64,000 nucleotides of DNA from Planctomycetota bacterium (GTDB lineage: Bacteria; Planctomycetota; UBA8742; UBA2392), in the NCBI GenBank assembly GCA_027493625.1, contig JAOSKM010000002.1, positions 682,001-746,000 on the forward strand, given 5' to 3'. This document shows positions 17,707 through 26,251 of the stretch, piece by piece. The notes below the pieces were generated by a model. It was not told the origin of the DNA. It saw only the letters and a list, made by a program, of their open reading frames with translations, and made no database searches. A program made the translations under genes and the position numbers. Positions within the stretch are counted from its first letter, which is position 1. Each line of letters opens with the position of its first letter.

Positions 17707-18390
17707 TTATCCGAGGCCGCTGGTGGACATCTGCAGTAGCGGGATGATTACGGCCGCTACTATGCCGCCTACCACTACCGCCATGAAGACGATCATGATG
17801 GGTTCGATCAGGCCGGTCATCCTTTGGATGCTGATGTCGATCTCTTCATTATAGGCGTGGGCGATGCGCTCCAGCAGCTGCTCCAGCTCGCCGGTCTGTT
17901 CGCCCACCGCCACCATGTAGCCCACCACGGGCGGGAAGATGCCGCTCTTCTTGATCGGCGTGCTGATGTCCGTGCCCTCCACGATGCTGTCGTGGATGCC
18001 CTGGATCACCTCCTGCATCGCGCGGTTGCCCACGATCTTCTTCACGATCCGCAGCGCCTCCAGGGCCGGCATGCGTGAGCGCAGCAGCACCGCAAAAGTG
18101 ATGGCGAAGCGGCTGACGGCCGTCTTCTTCAGCAGGTCGCCGAACAGGGGCGTCTTGAGCTTGAGTGTGTCCCACTTGAGGCGGAAGGCGTCCTGCTGCA
18201 AAGCGCCCTGCAGGAAGAACACGCCGATCAGGGGGCCCTTGATCAGCACCTGCCAGTAGGTGGACATGAAGGTGCTGAGGGTGATCAGGATCTGCGTGGG
18301 GAGCGGCAGCGGCACGTTCTGGGCGACCAGGGTTTCCGTGATGCGTGGCACCACAAAGGTCATCAGCAGAATCACCACCAGGGTGCTCAC
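17707..18390 (-). pseudogene. Truncated 3' copy of the GspF/PilC gene
   Basis: This frame is nearly identical to the last 227 codons of the full gene at 19214-20854 (same KKTAVSRFAITFAVLLR, IFPPVVGYMVAVGEQTGELE, LIEPIMIVFMAVVVGGIVAA). Homology stops abruptly at about 18393, at the TVSTLVV position, so the N-terminal domain, the four-TM insertion and the first T2SSF domain are missing. A GTG at 18390 could start translation, but no convincing ribosome binding site is seen. A few substitutions (SRMPALEA against SGMPALEA) exist. It is probably a remnant of tandem duplication; a functional half-protein cannot be excluded. Confidence 0.75.
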
Positions 18391-18440
18391 CGTCGCGTGC
18401 GCTCCGGTATTCTGGTTCCGGGTAGCCGCCTGAATGATTT

Positions 18441-19001
18441 CTATTTCACATCCGCGCGGACTGTCAACGTCTCGTCGGTGCCGTTCGGCACCTGTCGCGT
18501 TAACGTGATTTCAATTTCGGTGGACTTGGAGTCTTTGGCGTTTCGGATTGCCGACTCAAGATTTGACTTCGACGTGATCGGGACACCGCCAGCAGAAGTC
18601 ATAATATCACCCTTTTTAATCACCGACGACTCCGGCACCTTGGCTCGTGGACTGATCCCCAAGATAGTTTTCATGTCTGCCGCATATATGACGGCATACT
18701 CCATTGCCAGCAATTCCGTCGTCGTGATACGACTACTTCCTCCGGCATCATCGAGTGCGCCCCGGGTTTTGATTCGAATCCACTCGGGTTCCCTGGGATC
18801 CTCTACGGTGAGCAGAAAGCTCTCACCAGTTTGTTGATTGATTCGAATGACGCCGGTCGAGGTATCCACAATCCGCCACGGCAGCATTACCGGACTCTCA
18901 CTGTCCCCTTGTGCCGATGTGGAATTAACCGCGCAAGCCACGAATACGACGATACCGAGCGCGAGAGGCGCAAGAACTCCACGTTTTATCGTCATGTGCA
19001 T
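18441..19001 (-). CDS. Exported PDZ-domain protein, lower GC than neighbours
   Basis: 186-residue protein with a signal peptide (GVLAPLALGIVVFVACAVNSTSAQG) and a C-terminal PDZ domain (residues about 113-180: LGISPRAKVPESSVIKKGDIMTSAGGVPITSKSNLESAI). PDZ proteins of this size act as periplasmic adaptors; GspC of type II secretion uses a PDZ, which would fit the surrounding GspF and PilT genes, though no GspC homology region is seen. Codon use and base composition are visibly more AT-rich than the flanking genes, as is the 212-base gap upstream (19002-19213), suggesting later arrival. It sits exactly between the two GspF copies. Confidence 0.7.
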   Translation of the reverse strand: MHMTIKRGVLAPLALGIVVFVACAVNSTSAQGDSESPVMLPWRIVDTSTGVIRINQQTGESFLLTVEDPREPEWIRIKTRGALDDAGGSSRITTTELLAMEYAVIYAADMKTILGISPRAKVPESSVIKKGDIMTSAGGVPITSKSNLESAIRNAKDSKSTEIEITLTRQVPNGTDETLTVRADVK

Positions 19002-19213
19002 GACCCCATACGTGTGTTTGATAAATACTTATTTCATGCAAGTAACGAGGAGCGTAGCCCAGACGCTATGCACCCAGCGTACAAGCACCTGATACCCAAC
19101 ATCCTCGGTCGAGCCATTCGTTTTGACGGCAACAAGCACGAACATCGTTCCTACCCATACATGGTGGTAATATGAGGTAACCTCTATGCAGACTACCGCG
19201 TTCAGGCAACAAA

Positions 19214-20854
19214 CTACCCCAGGCCGCTGGTGGACATCTGTAGTAGCGGGATGATTACGGCCGCTACTATGCCGCCTACCACTACCGCCATGAAGACGAT
19301 CATGATGGGCTCGATCAGGCCGGTCATTCTTTGGATGCTGATGTCGATCTCTTCATTATAGGCGTGGGCGATGCGCTCCAGCAGCTGCTCCAGCTCGCCG
19401 GTCTGTTCGCCCACCGCCACCATGTAGCCCACCACGGGCGGGAAGATGCCGCTCTTCTTGATCGGCGTGCTGATGTCCGTGCCCTCCACGATGCTGTCGT
19501 GGATACCCTGGATCACCTCCTGCATCGCGCGGTTGCCCACGATCTTCTTCACGATCCGCAGTGCCTCCAGGGCCGGCATGCCCGAGCGCAGCAGCACTGC
19601 AAAGGTGATGGCGAAGCGCGAGACGGCCGTCTTCTTCAGCAGGTCGCCGAACAGGGGCGTCTTGAGCTTGAGTGTGTCCCACTTGATGCGGAAGGCGTCC
19701 TGCTGCAACGCGCCCTGCAGGAAGAACACGCCGATCAGGGGGCCCTTGATCATCAGCTGCCAGTAGGTGGACATGAAGCTGCTGATGGTGATCAGGATCT
19801 GCGTGGGCAGGGGCAGCGGCACGTTCTGGGCGATCAGGATCTCGGTAATCTTGGGCACCACGAAGGTCATCAGCAGGATCACCACCAGGGTGCTGACGGT
19901 CAGCATGATGGCGGGGTACATCATGGCGTTGATGACCTTGTTGCGCAGGCGGTTCTGGTTCGCCAGGTACTCGGCGATGCGCGTCAGCACGTCGTCAAGC
20001 TGGCCCGAGGCCTGGCCCGCGCGCACCATGTTCACGAACAGGGTGTTGAAGTAGCCGGGGCAGGTCTCCAGCGCGCTGGCGAAGTCGAGGCCCTGGCTGA
20101 CCTGCTCACGCAGGTGGCGCAGGGTCTTCTGCATGCCCGGGCTTTCCGCCTGTTCGATACATGCGGTCAGGGCCTGGGCCAGCGGAATACCGGAGTGCAG
20201 CAGGGTGGCGAGCTGGCGGGTGAAGCTGCTGACCTCATTGAGGTTCTGGATCTTGTCCGTGCCCTCGCTGCTGCCGGTGTCTTTCATGCGCGCGATCGAC
20301 AGGATGCACATCGCCGCCAGCACGCCGTACACCAGGGCGAATGCGCCCGACACGTAGTTGTTCTCGCTGACCAGCAGGATGAACGGCGGCACGCCGTCCA
20401 GGATCGCGAACAGCGTGGTCACGGCCAGCGCCCAGGTGCGGCCCTTCAATATCACATAGCCGAACATGCCCGTCGCGATCGCGGAAACCACCCGCACGGC
20501 AACGTCGATGCCGGTGAGCGCGCCCTCGACAGCCTCGCCCCCGACGCTGACGGCCGGCTGGTTACGCCAGTCCAGCACCAGCTGCAGCAGCATCACGCCG
20601 GCCGCGATGATGGCCAGGGTGCCGGTGTACTGCACGACCTTGGGCAGCTCGGCCGAGACGACGACCTTCTTGCGACCCATTTCGTCCTGCACGACCTCGC
20701 GCTTGGCGGTGCTGCCGCGCACTTCGCTGATGTCGGTGACATAGATTTTCTGGTTACGCAGCTTTTCGCGCGCGTCACGGGCGGTGTCGGCGTCGATCAC
20801 GCCGCTGGCGGCCTTGCCTTTGGCGTTGAGGGCTTTGTATTCGAAAACCGGCAC
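19214..20854 (-). CDS. Type II secretion/type IV pilus platform protein GspF/PilC with four-TM insertion
   Basis: Inner-membrane platform protein. The N-terminus matches the family (MPVFEYKALNAKGKAASGVIDADTARDAREKLR), and two T2SSF domains follow at about 209-330 and 415-535 (FTRQLATLLHSGIPLAQALT, FAITFAVLLRSGMPALEALR, GEQTGELEQLLERIA). Between them and the N-terminus, residues about 72-200 form an extra segment with four predicted TM helices (near 76-95, 117-137, 140-162, 168-188) that normal 400-residue homologues lack; total 546. The start is GTG at 20854 with GGAG eight bases upstream. pilT is divergent 197 bases away, so the two form a pilus or secretion locus. Confidence 0.9.
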   Translation of the reverse strand: MPVFEYKALNAKGKAASGVIDADTARDAREKLRNQKIYVTDISEVRGSTAKREVVQDEMGRKKVVVSAELPKVVQYTGTLAIIAAGVMLLQLVLDWRNQPAVSVGGEAVEGALTGIDVAVRVVSAIATGMFGYVILKGRTWALAVTTLFAILDGVPPFILLVSENNYVSGAFALVYGVLAAMCILSIARMKDTGSSEGTDKIQNLNEVSSFTRQLATLLHSGIPLAQALTACIEQAESPGMQKTLRHLREQVSQGLDFASALETCPGYFNTLFVNMVRAGQASGQLDDVLTRIAEYLANQNRLRNKVINAMMYPAIMLTVSTLVVILLMTFVVPKITEILIAQNVPLPLPTQILITISSFMSTYWQLMIKGPLIGVFFLQGALQQDAFRIKWDTLKLKTPLFGDLLKKTAVSRFAITFAVLLRSGMPALEALRIVKKIVGNRAMQEVIQGIHDSIVEGTDISTPIKKSGIFPPVVGYMVAVGEQTGELEQLLERIAHAYNEEIDISIQRMTGLIEPIMIVFMAVVVGGIVAAVIIPLLQMSTSGLG

Positions 20855-21051
20855 TCAAGTTCTCCGGGTGTGGCGCAGTCACGCAGGCTGTAATCGTATG
20901 TAACGCACAAGGGGGCGGGTAGTTGTAAGCAAATGCCTGCCCGCCGCAGCATTGTGTGCCATGCTGTTTCCCACTAGACTTACAGTGCAATAATTCTCAA
21001 GCGGTCACTGCAAACCCGAGCCGGCCCGCAAACCGGCATGAAGGAGCGTCC

Positions 21052-22313
21052 ATGTCAGGTGCGCATCCCGATTCGAACCCGCAATACCTTCGTCAGCCGA
21101 GCGGCGCTTATCCCCAGCAGCAGGGTGGGGGCTGGGACCAGGGCGGCTGGGAGTCCCCGGCGCCGGCGCCCCAGGGCGGCAGCCAGGGCGGCAGTCAGGG
21201 CTACGCCGACCAGGGCGGCAACGCCTTTGCCACCAGCGGGCTGATGAACCAACTGCTCGAGATCGCCGAGTCGGAAGACGCCTCGGACCTGCACCTGACC
21301 GCCGGGGCGCCCCGGTGCTGCGCATCAACGGCAAGCTGGTGCCGGTTGAGGCCAAGGTGCTGACGCCGGACGACACCGAGGCGGCGCTGCGCATCATCCT
21401 GTCGGATCGCGACATGGACCGCTTCTATGAGCGGCGCGCGATCGACTGCACCCACACCACGCCCGACGGCAAGGGGCGTTTCCGCGTCAGCGCCTACGTG
21501 CAGCGCGGCGCGGTGACGGTCGTGTACCGGCGCATCCCCAGCAACGTCAAGCCGTTCAACAGCCTGGGCCTGCCGCCCGCCGCGGCCAAGCTGCACACGC
21601 TGAATGACGGCATGGTGCTCTGCGTAGGCCCCACCGGCTGCGGCAAGAGCACCACGCTGGCCACGATCATCGACCAGATCAACGAGAACTTCAACGAGAA
21701 CATCATCACGATCGAAGACCCGATCGAGTTCGTCCACCGCCACAAGCGCAGCCTGGTCAACCAGCGCGAGTTGTACAGCGACACCAACAGCTTCGCCGAG
21801 GCCCTGCACTTCGCCCTGCGTGAAGACCCCGACGTCATCATGGTCGGCGAAATGCGCGACCTGGAAACCATGCGCACGGCCATCACGGCCGCCGAGACGG
21901 GCCACCTGGTGTTCAGTACCCTGCACGCGATCGACTGTATTTCCACCATCGACCGCATCTGCGCCATGTTCCCCACTGAGGAACAGGACTACGTGCGCAT
22001 GCAGCTTTCGATGGTACTGCGTGCGGTGGTCGCCCAGCGCCTGCTGCCCACGCGCAACGAGCAGGGCCGCGTGATGTGCGCCGAGCTGCTGATCGTGACG
22101 CCGGGCGTGGCCAACATGATCCGCCAGGGCCAGATGGCGCTGATCTACCAGGCCATGGAAACGGGCGCCCAGTCCGGCATGGTCAGCTTTGACAAGCAGC
22201 TGGTGGCCATGGCGCGCAAGGGTCTGATTGACCCGGACCTCGCCGTGCGCCAGGCCCGCCACCAGAAGGGCGTGGCCGACGCGCTGGGACGCGCCTCCGT
22301 ATTGAAGACTTAA
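21052..22313 (+). CDS. pilT: Type IV pilus retraction ATPase PilT, frameshifted
   Basis: Hexameric cytoplasmic ATPase that depolymerises pili. An N-terminal Gln/Gly/Pro-rich leader of about 60 residues precedes LLEIAESEDASDLHLTAGAP; adding one C to the run at 21310-21313 then gives PPVLRINGKLVPVE and the frame continues to 22313. Walker A is GPTGCGKSTT, the Asp box ITIEDPIEFVH, Walker B VIMVGEMRD and the His box TGHLVFSTLHA, all typical of PilT. The ATG at 21052 has AAGGAG six bases upstream. About 420 residues when repaired, longer than the usual 345 because of the leader. Divergent from the GspF gene. Confidence 0.9.
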
Positions 22314-22477
22314 GGCGACTTTGGATCTGGCATTCAGCGGCGCGGGAAACCGCGCCGCTTGGTATTGCCCGGCGGTAACTCATCGCATGCGGCAATGGTA
22401 AGCTGCTTGCGGTGTGGACCACTCGTGGTACATAGCCGGTAATCGAAATTCCTGAATCCTGAATCCGAAATCAACCC

Positions 22478-23635
22478 ATGATCAATTTCGACCAGAACGC
22501 CACGACCCCCGTTGACGAGGAAGTCCTCACCGAGCTGATCCGCGCCACCCGCGACTTCTCGGGCAACAGCAGCTCGGGCCACAGCCTCGGCACCAGGGCC
22601 GGCAAGTACCTGCGCGACTGCCGCGAACGGGTGGCGAAGATCCTGGGCGCTGAAGACCCCGACGAAATCGTGTTCACCAGCGGCGGCACCGAAAGCGACA
22701 ACGCCGCGGTGCGCGGCATCGCTTACGCCATGCGCGAGCAGCAGGGCCGCAACGAGGTGATCACCAGCGCCATCGAGCACCGGGCGGTGCTGTCGCCCTG
22801 CGACTGGCTGCGGGAGCAGGGGTTCAAGTCCACGGTGCTGCCGGTGGACCGCGACGGCGTGGTGGACATGGGCGCCTTGCGCGACAACCTGGGGCCGAAA
22901 ACCGCCCTGGTCTCGATCATGCTGGCCAACAACGAGATCGGCACCATCCAGCCGATCGCCGAGATCAGCAGGCTGGCGCACGAGATCGGCGCCAGGGTGC
23001 ATTCCGACGCCGTGCAGGCCGCCGGCAAGCTGAAGGTGGACGTGCAGGAGCTGGGCGTCGATTCGCTCAGCCTGTCCGCCCACAAGTTCTACGGCCCCAA
23101 GGGCGTGGGCGTGCTTTACCTGCGCCGGGGCACGCCCTACCAGTGCTTCATGCTGGGCGGCACCCACGAGGGCGGCAAACGCGCCGGCACGGTGCCGCTG
23201 CCGCAGATTGCCGCGCTGACCAAGGCCCTGGAAGTGTCCGAGCGCAAGCGCATCGAGCACGGCGCCGAGCTGCTGGCGCTGCGCGACCAGCTGGTGCGCG
23301 AGATCCTGGCCAAGGTGCCCGGCAGCCACCTGAACGGCGACCTGGCAAAGTGCACGCCCAACACCGCCAGCATCCGTTTCGACGGCGTTTACGGCGGCCA
23401 CCTGCTGCGCCGCATGGACGAGGCCGGGATCCTGGCCAGCGCCGGCAGCGCCTGCATGTGGGAGATCACCAAGCCCAGCCACGTGCTGACGGCGCTCGGA
23501 CTCAACGATGAAGAGGGCGGCGGCACCATCCGCTACAGCCTGGGCTACGGCAACACGGCGCAGGAGGTGACGCAGGTGGCCGACATCATGGCCAGGCTGG
23601 TTCCCGAAATGCGCGCCCAGCCGGCGCAGAAATAG
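22478..23635 (+). CDS. Cysteine desulfurase (NifS/IscS family)
   Basis: PLP enzyme that moves sulfur from cysteine to an active-site Cys as persulfide, feeding Fe-S cluster or thio-cofactor synthesis. The family start (FDQNATTPVDEEV), SGGTESDN, and LANNEIGTIQPI are present; Lys203 in LSAHKFYGPKG binds PLP and Cys326 in SAGSACMWE is the predicted persulfide carrier. The loop is short, as in the NifS/IscS class. 385 residues is normal. No iscU or scaffold gene is adjacent. The gap upstream has a GAATCCTGAATCC repeat close to the start and no obvious ribosome binding site. Confidence 0.9.
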   Translation: MINFDQNATTPVDEEVLTELIRATRDFSGNSSSGHSLGTRAGKYLRDCRERVAKILGAEDPDEIVFTSGGTESDNAAVRGIAYAMREQQGRNEVITSAIEHRAVLSPCDWLREQGFKSTVLPVDRDGVVDMGALRDNLGPKTALVSIMLANNEIGTIQPIAEISRLAHEIGARVHSDAVQAAGKLKVDVQELGVDSLSLSAHKFYGPKGVGVLYLRRGTPYQCFMLGGTHEGGKRAGTVPLPQIAALTKALEVSERKRIEHGAELLALRDQLVREILAKVPGSHLNGDLAKCTPNTASIRFDGVYGGHLLRRMDEAGILASAGSACMWEITKPSHVLTALGLNDEEGGGTIRYSLGYGNTAQEVTQVADIMARLVPEMRAQPAQK

Positions 23636-23656
23636 CCGGTTTTACCGCCGGGAGCA

Positions 23657-24977
23657 GGGACATGCACCTGCGGTGCATGAGACTATGTAGCGATGGGTCA
23701 TCCTGGAGGGGTAGCCTCACGTTTGGCAGTTCGAGGTCTACCCCAACCAGGAGACAAAACATGACTACATATGTTGGTGTCGACGTGCATTCCTCGCAAT
23801 CCACAATCGCAGTCATCACATCCGGCCAGCCCAAGCCCTCGATCATCACGGTCCGCGGCGGCCCCGAGGAAGTCAAAAAGCAGCTTTTAAGAATCGAAGC
23901 TCCCTTCGACTTGTGCTTCGAGGCCAGCTGCGGCTACGGCAAGTGGTTTGAAACCCTCTCAAGCGTCGCTCGTTCGGTCACCGTCGCGCATCCCGGCCAC
24001 CTTCGGCTGATCTACGCTTCCAAGCGCAAGAACGACCGTGTCGACGCAAGCAAGCTGGCCAAGCTGCTCTCGGTTGGCGCTGTGCCCGCCGTCTACGTCC
24101 CGAATGTGCAGGTCCGCGAGTGGCGCGGGCTGATCCGTCACCGCGGCCGCACGGTTGCCAAGTGCACTGCGGTGAAGAACAGCATCCGCGCGTTGCTGCG
24201 TGAGCAGGCGATCAAGGCGCCACGCGGGCTGTGGACGAAGAAGGGGATCCTGTGGCTGACGCAGCTTGATCTGCCGGAGACCACACGTTGGCGGATGGAC
24301 GAGCACCTGGAGGACCTCGAGTTGCTGAAGCAGCGGGTGTCGCGCTTCACGCGCCAGCTCGACCAGATTGCCGCCCGTCACCCGGGCGTGGCGCTGCTGC
24401 GAACGATTCCCGGCGTCGGCACCCGCACGGCCGAGGCGTTCGTGGCCTGGGTGGATGACGCCAGGCGCTTTGCGCGCACCAGCCAGATCGGCGACTACTT
24501 CGGGTTGGTGCCACGCCAGGACGCCAGCGCAAGGCGCAACCACCTCGGGCACATCACCAAGGACGGGCCGGGCTGCGTCCGCCAGTTGCTGGTCGAGGCG
24601 GCCTGGCAGGGCATCCGTCGCAGCGGCGTGATCCGCGCCAAGTACGAACAGTTCAGGCGCGGGGACAAAGAGCGCACCAAGAAGGCCATCGTCGCCACGG
24701 CGCACTGGCTGGCACGGGTGATGCTGAGCATGCTGCGCAGCGGGGAGGTGTGGCGGCAGGCAGAGTAGGGACAACTAAGGCGTGAGGCAGGGGGAGCTGC
24801 GGGTTGGATAAGCCGGACCTCGGACTGGGGACATGACCCTGAGAGGTCGAGTGCCTGAGTGAGGCCGGCGCGAACTCGTCAAGTGATGCCCGCTCAGGCG
24901 GTGACATCGAATAGATGTTTGGACCAACCCCGCAAGCAACCCTCAGCCCCCTTGACCCAATCGCTCATAGATGTCCC
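23657..24977. mobile_element. Complete IS110-type insertion sequence
   Basis: An element of about 1.32 kb bounded by imperfect inverted ends: GGGACAT at 23657-23663 followed by TATGTAGCGATGGGTCA, mirrored at the right by TGACCCAATCGCTCATAGATGTCCC ending at 24977. It encodes one transposase. IS110 elements often lack terminal inverted repeats, but the IS1111 subgroup has subterminal ones, so the arrangement suggests that subgroup. No target duplication is obvious, as expected for the family. It sits between the desulfurase and the first DUF2330 gene and disrupts neither. Confidence 0.7.
23761..24768 (+). CDS. IS110 family transposase (DEDD)
   Basis: 335-residue DEDD transposase/recombinase. 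The N-terminal RuvC-like part shows YVGVDVH (catalytic Asp8), LCFEASCGYG (Glu) and KNDRVDASKLAKLL (two Asp), and the C-terminal Transposase_20 domain shows LLRTIPGVGTRTAEAF, DYFGLVP and HITKDGPGCVRQLLVEAAW with the candidate serine. The frame is open from 23662, but AGGAGA lies seven bases before the ATG at 23761 and the product then starts as in relatives. The gene looks intact, so the element may be active. The non-coding flanks inside the element (about 100 and 210 bases) could carry a guide RNA, as recently shown for IS110 members. Confidence 0.92.
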   Translation: MTTYVGVDVHSSQSTIAVITSGQPKPSIITVRGGPEEVKKQLLRIEAPFDLCFEASCGYGKWFETLSSVARSVTVAHPGHLRLIYASKRKNDRVDASKLAKLLSVGAVPAVYVPNVQVREWRGLIRHRGRTVAKCTAVKNSIRALLREQAIKAPRGLWTKKGILWLTQLDLPETTRWRMDEHLEDLELLKQRVSRFTRQLDQIAARHPGVALLRTIPGVGTRTAEAFVAWVDDARRFARTSQIGDYFGLVPRQDASARRNHLGHITKDGPGCVRQLLVEAAWQGIRRSGVIRAKYEQFRRGDKERTKKAIVATAHWLARVMLSMLRSGEVWRQAE

Positions 24978-24994
24978 CTTTGTTGCGAGCTTCG

Positions 24995-25030
24995 AAAACG
25001 GGGACAGTCCCGTTCCGGGACTGTCCCCAG
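24995..25030. repeat. GGGGACAGTCCC palindrome pair
   Basis: GGGGACAGTCCCG followed by CGGGACTGTCCCC forms a perfect hairpin beside the IS110 right end. The same word, in either orientation, is found at about 45730-45765, 51806-51820, 51921-51955, 59593-59625 and 60643-60670. Confidence 0.65.
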
Positions 25031-25058
25031 CCAGGCAGACAGGCTGTCTGCCCCGCGA

Positions 25059-26196
25059 TTACTTCTGCTCGCCCTCTTTCTTTTCGCCTTCCTTTTCGCC
25101 CTCACCTTCCTTTTCGCCCTCGCCTTCCTTCTTTTCTTCATCCTTCTCTTCAGCGGGCGGGGTGGGCTTTACTTTTTTCCTTGGGCTTGGGTGCCACGTC
25201 CTTCTCGAACTCCCAGTGCAACTCGTCCTGCAGCAGCGCCAGGCCGAGGCCTTCGTCCGCGTCGATGTCGCGGCCGAAGAAACGGTAGACGAACACCTTG
25301 CCCGTGCGCAGCGCCTTGAGGTCCGGCGAGCCGTCGGCGATCGCGCGGGCGCTTTCCGGCAGCTTGACGTAGCTGGTTTCGCGGTTCTGCTGCTGGTCGC
25401 TGTCGCTGATCTGCTCGGCCGTCTCGATCCCGAACTGGCGGCTCTTGGTCAGGTCCACGGCCTCGCGCGTCACCAGCCACAGCTCCAGGTCGAACTCGCC
25501 GCGCTTGTCGTGAATCTTGAAGGGGTACACCGGGCGCGGCGTCTTGAAGCTGATCTGCAGCGGCTTCACGCTGCCGTCCGCGGGCAGGCCGGCGTCGGCG
25601 CTCAGCTTCACGGCCAGCCAGTAGTAGCCGCCCTGCAGGTAAAAGCGCAGCACGCGCTCGTCGAGCTCGCCGAAGCCGTTGCTCTTCAGCCAGGCGGCCA
25701 GCTCTTTGCCGCCCTGCTCGCCCTTTGCCTTGATGGGCTGGATGCTGTAGCTGCCGACCTCCAGCGGCTCAAAGAACTCCACGTCCTCGTCGCCCTCGTC
25801 GAACACCATGGGCGGGCCGTCGTCGGCGTCTTTCTCGGGGCTGGGGATGCGCGGCACGATGGGCGTGAACTCGTCCAGGTCCGCGAACAGCGCCGGCTCA
25901 ACCTCGGCGTAGCTGTCCGGCAGCGAGGGCAGCGGCACGATCCAGGCGAACGCCTGGAAATTCTTGAGCATGCCGTCTTCCGTAAACTCGTCGGCATCGA
26001 GCTCGCTGGTGTTTACGCTGAAGCCGGGCTGCAGCACCAACTCCTGGCGGCCGTTGTCAAAGAAGATCAGTCCGCGCTGGGCGGCGGAATCGACCACGCC
26101 CTTGAAGCCCTTGGGCGGGTGGATGCAGGCGTCACCGTTGCCCGGGGCGAGCGCGAGCAGGCAGAGGGTGGCCGACAGCAGCACGGTCTTCTTCAT
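25059..26196 (-). CDS. Exported DUF2330 protein, frameshifted near the C-terminus
   Basis: Exported protein of the DUF2330 family: signal peptide MKKTVLLSATLCLLALAPGNGDAC, then ACIHPPKGFKG, RGLIFFDNGRQELVLQPGF, AWIVPLPSLP and PVYPFKIHDKRGEFDLELWLVT, the usual order. Function of the family is unknown. As written it stops at 25150 after KEKSKAHPAR; removing one T from the six-T run at 25173-25178 extends it to 25059 with a Lys/Glu/Gly tail of EGEKEGEGEKEG type, which is a better match to the composition of the DNA there. GGAG lies five bases before the start. It is the second of a tandem pair but separated from the first by a terminator. Confidence 0.8.
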
Positions 26197-26210
26197 TTCG
26201 ACTCCAAAAG

Positions 26211-26235
26211 AAAAGGGGCGCGGCGCGCCCCTTTT
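26211..26235 (-). terminator. Intrinsic terminator between the two DUF2330 genes
   Basis: A perfect 12-bp stem, AAAAGGGGCGCG with CGCGCCCCTTTT and a one-base centre, lies 16 bases downstream of the upstream DUF2330 gene (26252-27283). Read leftward it ends in a T-run, as an intrinsic terminator should. Confidence 0.8.
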
Positions 26236-26251
26236 CGTCGTGGCACGCGAG

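Noticed and set aside
18391-20854. Ordinary GspE-GspF-GspG operon
   Set aside because: No assembly ATPase or pseudopilin gene is present; only PilT, which is divergent, and a PDZ protein.
25059-25150. Programmed frameshift at the AAAAAAG run of the DUF2330 gene
   Set aside because: The codon phase is wrong for a classical -1 slip on A-AAA-AAG; a +1 shift or sequence error is needed, and similar faults occur at many homopolymers in the window.
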